DNA of 64,000 bases, taken from assembly GCA_003254925.1 (NCBI GenBank), contig QANZ01046144.1, positions 225,597 through 289,596 of the forward strand. Reading direction: 5' to 3'. Below the pieces are notes generated by a model, which did not search any database, was not told where the DNA came from, and saw nothing but the letters and a program-made list of their open reading frames with translations. The DNA comes from Chamaecrista fasciculata (lineage: Eukaryota; Streptophyta; Magnoliopsida; Fabales; Fabaceae). Shown here one piece after another: positions 1-11,455 of the stretch (the first letter of the stretch is position 1; the number at the start of each line of letters is the position of its first letter). Position numbers and translations under genes: made by a program.

Positions 1-115
1 AAATGTATTTTTTAAGTAAACCGGCTCAACCGGTTAAACTAGTGACCCAGCGGTTGAACCATTGAACTAGTGACCCGAGCCTTCCACCGGTTTGATGACC
101 GATCCGGTTTTTTGC
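1..115. repeat. Truncated hAT-type MITE end (CCGGTT-rich)
   Basis: The first ~115 bases repeat short CCGGTT/AACCGG words around ACTAGTGACCC, the style of hAT-type miniature elements in plants. A related stretch lies at about 61600-61960. Only one end is inside the window, so neither its partner end nor a target duplication can be checked. Confidence 0.4.
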
Positions 116-139
116 ACTATGGTAATAAGTTTGGGACAA

Positions 140-570
140 CCAAAAACATATAAAATTGGTTTTATGGCAAATTTGGTCTCATATTTTTTGCTAAGTTCCC
201 AATTTGGTCATATATTTTTTTTTGTTACACTTTCGATCCTATATCTTTGCAAAAGGTCCCAATTTAGTCTCATATCTTTTGATTAGGTTGCACAATTGAT
301 CTCATATCTTTATAAAAAGATCAATGGTTAATTGATTTAATTTGCTTACAAATATATGAGACCACTTCTGCATCTGACTCAAAGATATAAGATCAATTCT
401 GCAATGGATTCAATGATATGGGACCCAAATCTGCATCAAAAAAAGATATGAGACCAAATGAGAACATGACCTAAAGATATAAGACAAAAAATGTAACAAA
501 AAGAAAATATAGGACCAAATTGAGAACTAAGCAAAAGATATGAGACTAAATTTATAATTTGGCCTATAAG
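140..570. repeat. Foldback MITE, GGTCTCATAT family
   Basis: The left half carries phrases such as AATTTGGTCTCATAT and the right half carries their reverse complements (ATATGAGACTAAATT), so the ~430 bp can fold into one imperfect hairpin. It encodes nothing credible. A similar element lies at 24885-25265 and a fragment at 10575-10668. The superfamily is not resolved. Confidence 0.55.
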
Positions 571-797
571 ATTTAATATGACATTCCTATATGTTTGTGC
601 CTTATATAGTTATACAATTAATTCTACCATGCTTCATTATTCATGTCAAACCATTGAAGCTATACGTGAGGGACTACAAGTGTGTATTTGTAACAACTTT
701 TTTTGTTTTTTCCTATTTTGTTCTATTTAAGCAATACGTGAGAGATTATAAGTGCGTATTTTTAGTGGGATATAGGATAAAAATTACAATTCAAATT

Positions 798-980
798 TTT
801 TTTTTTATAAACTAATTAAGGTATCCATGGTCGGGAAGTGAAGCTAATTCATTTACTGCGGGTCCTTCACTTAAGGTGAAAACGATTGACTACAAAATAT
901 TTTTCATATTCAAAGTGAGATTCAAACCCCATCATATAAGTAAGAGTTTAAGTGAGAACCACTAAGCCACACTCATAATT
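798..980 (-). mobile_element. tRNA-derived SINE (family 2), copy 1
   Basis: On the minus strand an A-box-like TGGCTTAGTGGTTCTC is followed about 40 bases later by a B-box-like GGGTTTGAATCTC, then a non-tRNA body and an A-rich tail (poly-T at 798-812 on the plus strand). ATTCAAAT occurs just outside both ends and may be a short target duplication. A second copy in the same orientation is at 59400-59590. This is a Pol III retroposon and not a functional tRNA gene. Confidence 0.55.
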
Positions 981-1509
981 ATTCAAATTCAAATTGTCAA
1001 TACTCAGCCTCGATTAGTGATCAACTAAAGTGTAGGAGAGTTTTGTTTATGTACAAAAAAAAAAAAAATAAGCTCATCGGCGGAATCAGAACTTTCAGTG
1101 AGGGGACCCAAAGTTGTCTAATTAAGAGATATCATGTAATATTAAGCCATTAGTATTATCAAAATTAATTTTATATTTTAATTAGTTATAATCTTAAGTT
1201 TTAGACAAGAGTTATATTATATTTTAGTTCAAATTTAAATAATGTTTCTATACTAAAATGTAAGCATGATGTACTCTTTCTCAATTGCAGACAAGGAGCT
1301 AGGAACATAAACACATATTATTAAATACAATATTTGACTTCTCACATTGTTTTAATCACCACAAAAATTGTACTCTTGTGCCAACCATCTTAAGAACATT
1401 GACAAGAATCAATTAAATTATCTAATTGCCTTGTGACAAGATCTCTACAAGTAAATAACGAGGTTAAAATTTCTTATTTTTCTTCTTCAAGAAGATCATC
1501 ATCATCAAT

Positions 1510-4500
1510 ATGAGATTAAGATTAATAATGGATAATAATGAAGAAGCCTTTACCAAATTCAATATACTTGTTGCAATTAGGGTTTTGATGATGACGTTGA
1601 TGACCATGCTTGTTGCACATGATGCTGCAGATACAAATGATGTTTATAGCCCTTGTTCTGATGCTAGGGTTCACAAAGGTGATGGTTTTAGCTTTGGTAT
1701 TGCATTTTCAGACAAGCAATCCTTCTTCCTCAATCAAGGTGGTCCGCAGCTTTCGCCGTGTGATCGCCGGCTTAGACTCTCCGGCAAAGGTGCACAACTA
1801 GCCGTCTTCAGGCCGATGGTCGATGAGATTTCCCTTCTTACCATTAATCAAAGCTCTCTTAACTTGGTGCGTATACTTAAAAATTTGAAGTGATTATATA
1901 TATATATATATTGTAAAGATTTAGTCTTAGTTATTTAAGATTTGGGATATCTTATGTAATCTTTGAGTGACTTGTATTTTAATTAGTTACCATATATTTT
2001 GGGATAGAATCCTTGGTGACTAAGGAATTAGGGACTTGGGCCTATTGGGCTTAGGTTAAGTAATCCTTGTGTATCTAGGGTTTGGGATGCCTATAAATAG
2101 ACTAGTAGCTAATGGTAGAAGCAGGACTTGAGAGGTAGACTAGTTCATCAGGTTATTGTATTCCCACATTCTATATAGTGAAATCCTTTGTTCTTGGCTG
2201 GATGTAGGTCACACTGACCGAACCAGGGTAAATTGTCTTGTGTTCCTCTATTATTCTCTTTATTCCGCATTATCATACTTGTTTAGATCTGTGAATGTTT
2301 GTTGGGAGATACTCTGAATCCTAACAAATGGTATCAGAGCCAGGTTCTCTTGTTTTTTCTTTTCTTTTTCTCTTTGAATCTGAAAGGAAAATAGGTGGGA
2401 GCAGATCTGGAATTTCAACATTCAGAGGAGGACCACTTTTGCAGTTTTAGCAAAAATTACAAAAGGAGCTTTTTTCTCTTTCATCATTCACACGCACTCG
2501 ACAACGACGAAGCTTGGTTTGCAGGTTCGTGATTCTTCTTCGGAACTCGACGGAAACTTGAACGGAGATCAGATTTCGGCTGCAGGTTCGTGACCGTCGC
2601 CGGAGTTCACCACGTTTGGCGGAGAGCGGCGGAGAACTGGGCAGATTTCATCGGAGATCGTTTGCTTAGTTCGCGAGCAACACAGTGATTTTCTGGGTTT
2701 ATAACAGCGGAGATCGACGCGATTTTCAGAGGATCTAGTCGCCGGCGTTGATCAAGATTCGACGGAGTGCGACGGCGGTGTTTTCCGGGCGGTTTTCTGG
2801 GCAGATTCGCGGCGTTCTTTGTTCGGACAGATTTCGGCAGATTCGCGGCGGAGTTCTGAGATCGTTGCTGGGTTCGTGAAAGTCCAGTGTTCTCTGCGTT
2901 TGTGTACAGCGGAGATCGACGTCGCCAGCGGTGATTAAATTTCGTCGGAGGGCAACGGCGTTTTCTGGGCAGATTCGGCGAAGATCAGAGTTCGTTTTCT
3001 GGGTTCGTGTTGTTTCCGGGCAGATTCGGTACAGCGGAGATTGACGAAGGTTCATCGGCGCTGGGTTCGTGTTCGGAGTAGCCGGTGGTGTGTTTGTTTG
3101 TGTTGTTTCTTGTGTAAACAGGTGGTGTTTTCGCGGAGTAGATTCAACGGTCAACAAACGGTGATTTGCGTGAAGTTCGTGAATTTTTCATAGATCGGGT
3201 TCGATGGGTTCGTCGACAAAGTATGAGGTCGAGAAGTTCGATGGAGGAAACTTTAGTCTTTGGAAGATAAGAATGCAATCCGCATTGGTTCTTCAAGACT
3301 TATGGCAAGCAATAGAAGAAAAATTTGCCGATTCGGTGAAGGAAGAAGAAAGGAAGGCACAGAGGCAGAAGGCGTTGAGTGCGTTATTCATGAGTGTTAC
3401 AGACAGCGTTCTACGGGAGATTGCCGACGAGGAAACGGCGGCGAAGGCGTGGACAAAGCTGGAGGAACTGTACTCGGCGAAATCGCTGACCAACCGCCTT
3501 TACCTGAAGAAGAGGCTTTACAATTTGAGGATGAACGAGGGTACGCCAATCAAGTCTCACCTGGACGAGTTCAATTCGATAATTATGGACCTGAAGAATG
3601 TAGAGGTAAAGATTGATGACGAGGATCAGGCCCTTATTGTGTTATGTTCTTTGCCGCCGTCATACGAGACCTTTGTGGATTCGATGCTGTATGGGAGGGA
3701 CAATATCTCACTGGATGACATTAGCAGTGCGTTAAAGTCAAAGGAGTTGAAGAAGCACCTTCCAGGCGATCGTACAGAGGGCGAGGGATTGGTGACAAGG
3801 GGAAGAACACAGGGGAAGGACTCACGTATGTCCAAAGGGCGATCGAGGTCGAAGTCTAAGTCAAAGGCGAAGAAGACAAGTTGCTTCAAGTGTGGTGAGC
3901 AGGGTCACTTTAAGAAGGATTGTCCAAAGTTGAAACGGAAGAAGGGGAAGTCGCATGAAGAAAATTCAGCGAATGTTGTTGATACTTGTGGTACTTCTGA
4001 CAATGGCGAATGTATGGGAGAGGTGTGGTCTGTGGGTGTACAACATGGACCAAACTCTTGGATTCTTGATAGTGGTGCGACGTTTCACATGAGTCCACAC
4101 AGGAGATGGTTTTCTTCGTATAACCAGATGCGTGGAACGGTCTATCTCGGAAATAATATTTCGTTGACGATAGAGGGGATCGGTCACATCAAAGTCAAGA
4201 TGTTCGACGGGGTCGTGAGAAGTATGGAGTGTTGGCATGTTCCTCAGATGAAGAGAAATCTCATTTCCTTATCAACCTTAGATGATCAAGGTTACAAGGT
4301 CCACGCCGAAGGTGGAACTCTTAAAGTTGGAAAGGGCTCGATGACACTAATGAAGGGGAAGCTGAGCGCCCGACTATATTATCTTCAGGGGACTGTGATT
4401 ATGGGTGAGGCGGCTGTTGCCTCAACAAACACTGAGGCGAGTGATGATTCTGGAGCAAGTGAGGATAGCAGCTCGGACAGTGGCGAGACATGGACCTCAA

Positions 4501-7500
4501 GGCGCGATCATAATCAGAGTCAGTTATGGCATTTGAGGCTCGGTCACATGAGTGACAAGGGACTGACACTTCTAAAGAAGCAGAACTTACTGGATGGGTA
4601 CAAGGGGCATCCCTTGAAATTCTGTGAACACTGTGTGTTTGGAAAGCAGACGAGAGTAAAGTTCAGCAAGGAGGGAGTGCACACGACCAAGGATAGGTTG
4701 GATTACATCCATTCCGACCTATGGGGTCCCAACAGGGTTCTTTCTAAGAGCGGCGGCCGGTTTTACATGACACTGATTGATGATTATTCCAGAATGGTAT
4801 GGGTGTACATACTTAAGTCGAAGGATGAGGCGTTTCCAACATTTATCAAGTGGAAGGCAATGGTTGAGAAGCAAACCGAGAGGAAAGTGAAGTGCCTTAG
4901 GACTGATAATGGGTTGGAGTACTGCAACAAGGAGTTCAATGAGTTCTGCAGCAAGGAAGGCATTGTGAGACACCGCACATGCACAGGAACGCCGCAACAG
5001 AATGGGGTTGCAGAACGAATGAACAGGAAGCTCTGTGACAGAGCACGGAGCATGCTCTCACATGCTGGTGTGAGCAAGGACTTTTGGGCTGAGGCGATCT
5101 GTACTGCATGTTATTTGGTTAATAGATCGCCATCCATGGCAATCGGGAACAAAACTCCTCTTGAGGTATGGTCCGGTTCGCCTGCTGGTTACAAGCACTT
5201 GAGAGTGTTTGGGTGCCCTGCATATGCTCATATGAAGGATGGCAAGCTTGAGCTGAGGGCAAGAAAATGCATATTTCTAGGATATGAGGCTGGAGTTAAA
5301 GGATACAGGTTGTGGTGCACAGATCCTAAGTCTCCAGGGCTAATGATCAGCAGGGATGTAACTTTCAATGAGTTTGCTTCGTTGGACAAGCAAGAGGAAA
5401 AGGCGATAGCCAAGATAGATCACGGTGTGGGGAACCAAATGGAGCTAGTACTTGATAACGCTCCGACCGCCCAGCCCAGTACCACTGAAGAGGAGCAGGT
5501 GCGAGATCTTTCTCATAACACTGAGGTCTCAAAGGCACAGGAACAACAACAAGGCTATAGCATTGCAGCAGGGAGGCAGAGGAGACAGTCTAAGCTGCCA
5601 CAGAGATATGCGAACGTTGTTGATGGCAACCTTGTAGGGTATGCCAATCTGGTGGAGTTCGCCTTATCAGTTGCAGAGATAATCGATGTAGATGAGCCAA
5701 GTAGCTTCAATGAGGCTATTTCAGGTTCAAAAGCAGATGAGTGGATCGGTGCTATGGGGGAAGAAATTGAATCTCTTCACAAGAATCAGACGTGGGCGTT
5801 AGCCCCATTGCCAAAGGGGAAGAAGTTAGTAGGTTGCAAGTGGGTCTTTAAGAAAAAGGAAGGAAATCCAGGGGTTGAACCGCCTAGATTTAAGGCAAGG
5901 CTGGTGGCAAAGGGTTTTACACAGAGGGAAGGGATCGATTACAACGAGGTGTTCTCTCCTGTGGTGAAGCATAGTTCCATCAGGGCATTGCTTGCCTTGG
6001 TTACTCTTCTGAACTATGAGCTGGAGCAATCAGACGTGAAAACGGCTTTCTTGCATGACGAGTTGGAGGAGGAAATCTACATGAGTCAGCCAGAGGGTTT
6101 TGTAGTACCCGGTAAGGAGGACCAAGTTTGTTTACTGAAGAAATCTTTGTATGTACTGAAGCAGTCGCCCAAGCAATGGTACAAGCGGTTTGATGCATTC
6201 ATGGTTCATAATGGCTTCACGAGGAGCGCCTATGATAGTTGTGTGTATCATGGAAAGCTTGACGAGGATTCGGTTTATTTGCTGTTGTATGTAGATGACA
6301 TGCTTATTGCTGCTAAGAGCATGTCGGCTGTCAACAAGTTAAAGAAGCAGCTCGGCAAGGAGTTTGATATGAAGGATCTTGGAGGGGCGAGGAAGATACT
6401 CGGGATGGAAATAACACGTGATAGACGTGTTGGGAAGACAGTGCTCTCACAGTGGTCATATATTGAAAAGGTGTTACACAGGTTCAACATGGCGACCGCT
6501 AAGCCTGTCTCTGTCCCATTTGCCTCTCATTTCAGGCTATCATCGGATCTTTCGCCGAAGTCAGCAGAGGAGAAGGAGCAGATGTCAAAGGTTCCATACT
6601 CAAATGCTGTGGGCAGTGTTATGTACGCCATGGTTTGCACTCGCCCAGATATTTCACATGCAGTCAGTGTAGTGAGCAGGTATATGGCGAACCCAGGGGA
6701 AGAGCATTGGCGAGCAGTGAAATGGTTGTTGAGGTATCTGAAGGGTACGGCGGAGGTTGGACTGACCTTCGACAGAGCTAGCTTGGAGCGATCGCCTTCA
6801 AGGCAATCAGTAGTTGGCTATGTGGATTCAGACTACGCGGGGGATCTGGATAAAAGGAGATCGTTGACGGGATATGTCTTCACATTCTGTGGGAGTTGTA
6901 TTAGCTGGAAAGCGACCTTGCAACATGTTGTTGCATTGTCGACTACGGAGGCGGAGTACATGGCAATCACAGAGGCTGTGAAGGAGGCGATATGGCTACG
7001 GGGTTTAGTGGGCGATCTTGGTTTGACTCAGGAGAGTACATCAGTGTACTGTGATAGTCAGAGTGCCATTCACCTTACGAAGAACCAGATGTACCATGAG
7101 AGGACGAAGCATATAGACGTCAGACATCACTTTGTTCAAGACATCGTATCACAGGGGGTTCTTAGTGTGAAGAAGGTATCTACACATGAAAATCCTGCAG
7201 ATATGATGACCAAGGCGATCCCGGTGACCAAGTTCCGACATTGTCAGGACTTGATTGGCGTTGGCAGTACTAGGTGATACCAGATGCTCGGGGGCGAGCG
7301 GCAAGGCAAGGAGGCAACCGTATTGAAGAAGGGAATTCAAGTCAAGGGGAAGATTTGTAAAGATTTAGTCTTAGTTATTTAAGATTTGGGATATCTTATG
7401 TAATCTTTGAGTGACTTGTATTTTAATTAGTTACCATATATTTTGGGATAGAATCCTTGGTGACTAAGGAATTAGGGACTTGGGCCTATTGGGCTTAGGT

Positions 7501-10500
7501 TAAGTAATCCTTGTGTATCTAGGGTTTGGGATGCCTATAAATAGACTAGTAGCTAATGGTAGAAGCAGGACTTGAGAGGTAGACTAGTTCATCAGGTTAT
7601 TGTATTCCCACATTCTATATAGTGAAATCCTTTGTTCTTGGCTGGATGTAGGTCACACTGACCGAACCAGGGTAAATTGTCTTGTGTTCCTCTATTATTC
7701 TCTTTATTCCGCATTATCATACTTGTTTAGATCTGTGAATGTTTGTTGGGAGATACTCTGAATCCTAACATATATATATATATTGTTGTAATAATTGACA
7801 TAGGAAACAAAGTATAAGAGGCTAAAGTATTAATTTCGTCCCCAAACTTTACATCAACTGTCAATTTCGTGTCCATTCTTTTTTTGCTGTCAATTTCGTC
7901 CTTAATGTTTTACATTTTCGTCAGTTTTATCCTTTGACTAACTTCTTTCAATAAATTAACGACAGACTGTATCATGTTTTTCAACTTGAGTTAGGATTTG
8001 AGTTTTATTTTCTATCAATTTTACATTATATCATTAGCAACATAAATTCTGTCGATAAAATTTTGTTAAAATAAGAGCAAAGGATAAAATTGACGAAAAT
8101 ATGAAATATTAGGGACAAAATTGACAGTTGATTTAAAGTTTAACGACGAAATTAGTACTTTTGCCAAGAGAAAGCAATATGATTTTTTATATATAGCAAA
8201 AATAGTTTGTTATGTGAACTTTTAATAAATTTAGTAATATATATCAGTCACCAATTAATGTGGTTTACTTCCTTGTATGATAATGTCATGAATGTAGAAC
8301 ATATGCACTCTAAAAATTAGGTAGTTTAGATTTGCTATTTTTTTCCTTTGTATAATATTGATAGTCTTTTTTTTTTAAAAAAAAAAAATTACTATTTGAT
8401 CCTTAAATTTTAATCAAGTCAAAGAATCAGTTTCTTAATTGTCAACGATTTGGTCTTTAGTAGTGATTTAGTTCCTGAATTTATACTGATTAATTTTATA
8501 CTTTTTAGTCTCTAAATTTGTATTAAATTAAGTACTTTTTGATCTCTGATTATATACTTATTTTTTATATTTTGATCCTTAAATTTAGTCCAAGGATCAA
8601 ATGGTTGATGACGATTACAATAATTCAAAGATTGAGTCGTATATTTTGATTATTTTAAGACTGATTCGTTGACTTAATACAAATTTCAAGACCCATTTTC
8701 TCTCTTTTTTTAGGCTGTAAGACATTAATTGGGATTTTGTAAAAAATCTTATTGAACTTAAAGTCAAGTTTAAAGAATCTATTGATGTTTCCACTTTGAT
8801 ATATAAATAACCAAACTTTAGTTTACGTGCATAAACCCCATTCTATTATTTGACAGTAAAAAAGCAAAATTAACAAATTTGTCTTATTAGGATTTAGGAC
8901 TATCTTTTTAGTCAGATTATACTGAATTAGTGTAATTGATTTAATTGGAATTTATTAGGATATTCGCTCAAATTATGGCAAATAATGATTATTGACCAGA
9001 CAAAATTTGTTGATTTTATTAATTCATAAGTCATAAGACAAAGGCAATTTTGTGTACAAAACTAAAATTTAAAGGGCAATGATATAGAAATATGGTGTGT
9101 TGGCCACTTCACCTGTTCATCGTTAGATTTACTTGTACAAATCTCAATGTTAAAAAAGATAAATCGAACAAAGCTTGGTTGGCCTACTGGTCAAGCTCAC
9201 TAGGTCGCTTAAGCAAGGTCGGGGGCTCGAATCCCGCCTTGTGTATGTAGCAATCAATTGGCCAGCGGCAGACCTTTAAATGGAGCACCGATCCGCAGCA
9301 CCGATTCACGGAGGATTAGTCATCGGCCTGTCGAGCTGGGGATACCTTGGGAAAAAAAAAATAAAGTTAAGCGAGAAATAAAGTATTAAGAACTAGTTTA
9401 TATATTCTTTTACTTTTCTTTAAACCAATTTGATTAAGTTAAGCGAGAAATAATCCGTTTCTTAATTCATATTGACTTGTTCAGATCATGCTTTCATATA
9501 CATACAGCAGTATGAACATGCATGATTTGCAACATTATCTCTATGTATGTACTGTGTGATAATTTGGACGATCCAGTTTGACAAATTATGGACTTAATAG
9601 TTTTCTTTTTCTGCTTAATTTGTTATGATTATTATATATATGCTGATTTATTGTTCAGGAAAAATCTGGTGGATATATGGTAGCATTTGCAGGACGTGAA
9701 TATGCAGCAATATCACCTCCAATAATGTTTTCTGACAATAATCACATCATTACTGGTTTCACTTTGGTAACAATATTTAATTATTTATTTAATTTGCATG
9801 CTTAAAACCCTTGCTTTCCTTTTCTAGCAATCTAATTTTTATTTAAGCATTTCATATATAACGTGTTTTTCGATTAAATTATGATATATAGAGAACAGGT
9901 GCTCCTGTATGTGAATGATGAGTCAATAATGGTAATGCATTGCTATATATAATATCACAATAAAATATAAATGGCAATTACAAAAACAATTAACAATTTG
10001 GTTCCCAAAAGATCATCAAGCTGGCAACTCATCCCTGAAAGAGTAAAATGTACAATTTAGTCACTAAAAAAATCAAAATGATATACTGATTAGTCCTTTT
10101 CATGGACTAAATAGTATACCGTTTTAATCTTTCATGGGGCTAAAAGGTATACTATTTTGGTCTTTCAAGAACTAAATGTGTATTTTAATTTTTTAGAAAC
10201 CGAGTTGTTAACTCGATGATCTTTCAGGGACCAAATTGTTAGTTTACTCTAATAGTAATAATAATAATAATAAATAGAATAATCTCAAATTCTTCTCTGA
10301 TGGGTGATGTCTTGAATTACAACTCAATGACTTTGAGATATACCACAAGTTTCAGAGAAAAAAGAAAAGTGAAAATTTACCATTTGGTCTCTATATTTCA
10401 CTCAAAATTTTAATTTAGTCCTTACAATTTTTTTGAATATAATGACATTATAGTCTTTAGATAGATTATATAGGTATTGTAATTTTAGTCATTGATTTTT

Positions 10501-11022
10501 TTTTAAATGCATGCTCGATTTAGTCTTTGAAAATTCATAACCCTTTGTAAATTAGTCTTTTAAAAAGATGAGATTCATTCTGGACATGACAAAAAATGTA
10601 ACAAAAAAAATATAGGACCAAATTAAGACATGAGCAAAAAATATAGGACCAAAAGTGCATTTTGGCCTATATATATCAGTGTCATTGCATCAAACTGAGC
10701 CCTTTGCAATTTTGGAATGTGGGTAAGTTGGTTGATTTAACTATATATGTATCAGGTTCTTGAGTTCAATGAGGGAAGTCTTGAAAATCTGTACTGGAAG
10801 AAGTTTGGATGTGAAGGATGTTCTGGTGAGAGTGTGTGCCTCAATAACCAAGACTGTGCACTGCCAATTTCAAAGTGTGAAACTCAAAACATCATTAATG
10901 GCTGCAACATTGGGATTCAATTGGCATTCTCAGGGACAGACAAGAATCTTCATGTTCTCAATTCTTGGTACCAAGTTGCAAACTTACAACATTATCCACT
11001 TTATGCTCTCTTCCCTCAGTGA
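1510..11022 (+). CDS. EXPP1-like secreted protein, 3 exons, copia element in intron 1
   Basis: The exons are 1510-1866, 9659-9766 and 10756-11022, all phase 0 with GT-AG borders, and the spliced product is 243 residues. The N-terminus has a hydrophobic stretch at about residues 17-40, probably a signal peptide. It is followed by blocks I associate with the plant EXPP1 family: [65 protein letters not shown] and [19 protein letters not shown]. Multiple cysteines fit a secreted fold; the biochemical function is unknown. The ATG at 1510 is the first in frame and places the hydrophobic segment correctly. Intron 1 is 7.8 kb because it holds a complete copia retrotransposon in sense orientation; without it the intron would be about 1.9 kb. 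The reading frame is undamaged. Expression may be affected by LTR poly(A) or splice signals. Confidence 0.85.
1912..2326 (+). repeat. 5' LTR of the intact copia element
   Basis: Direct repeat of 7356-7770, 415 bp, with TG...CA ends. It should contain the promoter, start site and polyadenylation signals of the element. A TATA-like word lies at 2092-2099. Confidence 0.95.
2092..2099 (+). promoter_or_regulatory. Probable TATA box of the copia LTR
   Basis: TATAAATA inside the LTR, about 235 bases before the LTR end; the 3' LTR has the same word. It is a good Pol II core promoter match, and the start site has not been mapped. Confidence 0.55.
2329..2340 (+). other. Primer binding site, initiator Met tRNA type
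   Basis: TGGTATCAGAGC, two bases after the 5' LTR. It complements the 3' end of plant initiator methionine tRNA, the usual primer for plant copia elements. Confidence 0.9.
2341..3203 (+). other. Copia leader with imperfect internal repeats
   Basis: The 860-bp untranslated leader is GC-richer than its surroundings and reuses the phrases CAGCGGAGATCGACG (near 2705, 2907, 3032), TTTTCTGGGCAGATTCG and GGGTTCGTG in varying order. It presumably includes the RNA packaging region. The antisense ORF at 2735-3157 is a shadow of these repeats. Confidence 0.6.
3204..7277 (+). CDS. Copia Gag-Pol polyprotein, uninterrupted (1357 aa)
   Basis: Encodes the whole replication machinery of the element in one frame, in copia order. 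Gag occupies about residues 1-200, then a CX2CX4HX4C zinc knuckle ([14 protein letters not shown]) from residue ~227. The aspartic protease motif DSGA is at ~289. The integrase zinc-binding region starts near LWHLRLGH (~441) and the DDE core near HSDLWGP (first Asp ~505). The reverse transcriptase has [11 protein letters not shown] and catalytic YVDD at ~1029-1032. RNase H includes VDSDYAGD (~1207) and STTEAEY. Length is normal for a copia Gag-Pol and no stop or frameshift interrupts it. The ATG at 3204 follows the leader directly and begins the expected gag sequence (KYEVEKFDG). The intact frame and matching LTRs make this a candidate for a still-mobile copy. Confidence 0.95.
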   Translation: MGSSTKYEVEKFDGGNFSLWKIRMQSALVLQDLWQAIEEKFADSVKEEERKAQRQKALSALFMSVTDSVLREIADEETAAKAWTKLEELYSAKSLTNRLYLKKRLYNLRMNEGTPIKSHLDEFNSIIMDLKNVEVKIDDEDQALIVLCSLPPSYETFVDSMLYGRDNISLDDISSALKSKELKKHLPGDRTEGEGLVTRGRTQGKDSRMSKGRSRSKSKSKAKKTSCFKCGEQGHFKKDCPKLKRKKGKSHEENSANVVDTCGTSDNGECMGEVWSVGVQHGPNSWILDSGATFHMSPHRRWFSSYNQMRGTVYLGNNISLTIEGIGHIKVKMFDGVVRSMECWHVPQMKRNLISLSTLDDQGYKVHAEGGTLKVGKGSMTLMKGKLSARLYYLQGTVIMGEAAVASTNTEASDDSGASEDSSSDSGETWTSRRDHNQSQLWHLRLGHMSDKGLTLLKKQNLLDGYKGHPLKFCEHCVFGKQTRVKFSKEGVHTTKDRLDYIHSDLWGPNRVLSKSGGRFYMTLIDDYSRMVWVYILKSKDEAFPTFIKWKAMVEKQTERKVKCLRTDNGLEYCNKEFNEFCSKEGIVRHRTCTGTPQQNGVAERMNRKLCDRARSMLSHAGVSKDFWAEAICTACYLVNRSPSMAIGNKTPLEVWSGSPAGYKHLRVFGCPAYAHMKDGKLELRARKCIFLGYEAGVKGYRLWCTDPKSPGLMISRDVTFNEFASLDKQEEKAIAKIDHGVGNQMELVLDNAPTAQPSTTEEEQVRDLSHNTEVSKAQEQQQGYSIAAGRQRRQSKLPQRYANVVDGNLVGYANLVEFALSVAEIIDVDEPSSFNEAISGSKADEWIGAMGEEIESLHKNQTWALAPLPKGKKLVGCKWVFKKKEGNPGVEPPRFKARLVAKGFTQREGIDYNEVFSPVVKHSSIRALLALVTLLNYELEQSDVKTAFLHDELEEEIYMSQPEGFVVPGKEDQVCLLKKSLYVLKQSPKQWYKRFDAFMVHNGFTRSAYDSCVYHGKLDEDSVYLLLYVDDMLIAAKSMSAVNKLKKQLGKEFDMKDLGGARKILGMEITRDRRVGKTVLSQWSYIEKVLHRFNMATAKPVSVPFASHFRLSSDLSPKSAEEKEQMSKVPYSNAVGSVMYAMVCTRPDISHAVSVVSRYMANPGEEHWRAVKWLLRYLKGTAEVGLTFDRASLERSPSRQSVVGYVDSDYAGDLDKRRSLTGYVFTFCGSCISWKATLQHVVALSTTEAEYMAITEAVKEAIWLRGLVGDLGLTQESTSVYCDSQSAIHLTKNQMYHERTKHIDVRHHFVQDIVSQGVLSVKKVSTHENPADMMTKAIPVTKFRHCQDLIGVGSTR
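7344..7353 (+). other. Polypurine tract of the intact copia element
   Basis: AAGGGGAAGA, two bases before the 3' LTR, in the position expected for the plus-strand DNA primer. Confidence 0.8.
7356..7770 (+). repeat. 3' LTR of the intact copia element
   Basis: 415-bp copy of the 5' LTR, identical by eye, followed directly by the TATAT target duplication and more TA repeats. Confidence 0.95.
7821..8165. repeat. Foldback MITE family A, copy 1
   Basis: About 345 bp starting TATTAATTTCGTCCCCAAAC and ending with its complement GACGAAATTAGTAC, so the ends pair. The middle has TTTTATCCTTTGACTAAC, which recurs at the same place in copies at about 11090, 13330, 23279 and 28501. It lies in intron 1 of the EXPP1-like gene. 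Confidence 0.7.
8166..9164. other. AT-rich intron sequence with a weak foldback
   Basis: No coding or RNA gene is seen. At about 8390-8700 phrases of the type TTTGATCCTTAAATTT pair loosely with the right side, suggesting one more degraded foldback element. The rest is AT-rich intron. Confidence 0.4.
9165..9352 (+). mobile_element. tRNA-derived SINE (family 1)
   Basis: An A-box-like TGGCCTACTGGT is followed by a B-box GGCTCGAATCCC with tRNA-like spacing, then a body ending GGGGATACCTTGGG and an A-rich tail. Overall length is about 190 bp, typical of plant SINEs. The 3' part recurs, reversed and truncated, at 61031-61095. It is not called as a tRNA gene because no cloverleaf is apparent. Confidence 0.65.
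9988..10250. repeat. Foldback MITE family B, copy 1
   Basis: About 263 bp whose ends read TTAACAATTTGGTTCCC and GGGACCAAATTGTTAG. Inner segments (ACTAAATAGTATACCG) also pair. Related copies lie at 31739-32004 and 41301-41563. It is inside intron 2 of the EXPP1-like gene. Confidence 0.65.
10575..10668. repeat. Fragment of the GGTCTCATAT foldback family
   Basis: Carries ATATAGGACCAAATTAAGA and AAAATGTAACAAAAA, matching the right arm of the element at 140-570 and ending TTTTGGCCTATA. Only one arm is present. Confidence 0.45.
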
Positions 11023-11089
11023 CTCCATGATTATATGATTGCACAATGACACCTTCAATTTATGTTGTGAGTGGATCATTTTGTATTGG

Positions 11090-11455
11090 AAGAAGCATCA
11101 TTTTTTTCTTTAAATTTTACATCAATTTTCAATTTTGTTTCTAATATTTTTTTTATTGTCAATTTTGTCCCAAGATTTTATATTTTAATCTATTTAATCA
11201 TTTACTCTAATTTTAGTCAAATATTAACGACAATATTCAACATGGCTTATTGTAAAATTGATAGAAAAAGAAATTCAAATAATAACTCATATTGAAAAAT
11301 ATGATAAAGTCTATTGTTAATTTATTGAAAGAAGTTAGTTAAAAAATAAAATTGACCAAAATATAAAATATTAAGGATGAAATTAACAACTAAAAAATAT
11401 TGGGAATGAAATTGAAAGATGATCTAAAATGAGAACGGAAAGTGTGCTTTTCCTT
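11090..11455. repeat. Foldback MITE family A, copy 2
   Basis: Degenerate copy of the family at 7821-8165, with TTTACATCAATTTTCAATTT on the left and ATTGAAAGATGATCTAAAAT on the right. It starts less than 70 bp after the EXPP1-like stop codon, so it may lie in that gene's 3' UTR. Confidence 0.55.

Larger units (their letters stand above)
1912..7770 (+). mobile_element. Complete Ty1/copia LTR retrotransposon, apparently recent
   Basis: The element has two 415-bp LTRs (1912-2326 and 7356-7770) that begin TGTAAAG and end CTAACA, and I saw no difference between them by eye. It is flanked by the 5-bp duplication TATAT (1907-1911 and 7771-7775). The primer binding site TGGTATCAGAGC (initiator methionine tRNA type) is at 2329-2340 and the polypurine tract AAGGGGAAGA at 7344-7353. 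One uninterrupted Gag-Pol frame fills 3204-7277. The gag start and domain order resemble the Tork/Tnt1 side of the copia tree, which is an inference. It sits in sense orientation in intron 1 of the EXPP1-like gene, in a TA-dinucleotide run. Confidence 0.95.

Noticed and set aside
9165-9240. Possible tRNA gene (A and B boxes)
   Set aside because: No cloverleaf with an acceptor stem is apparent, and the sequence continues into a SINE body and A tail. The same applies to 798-980, 24148-24328 and 59400-59590.
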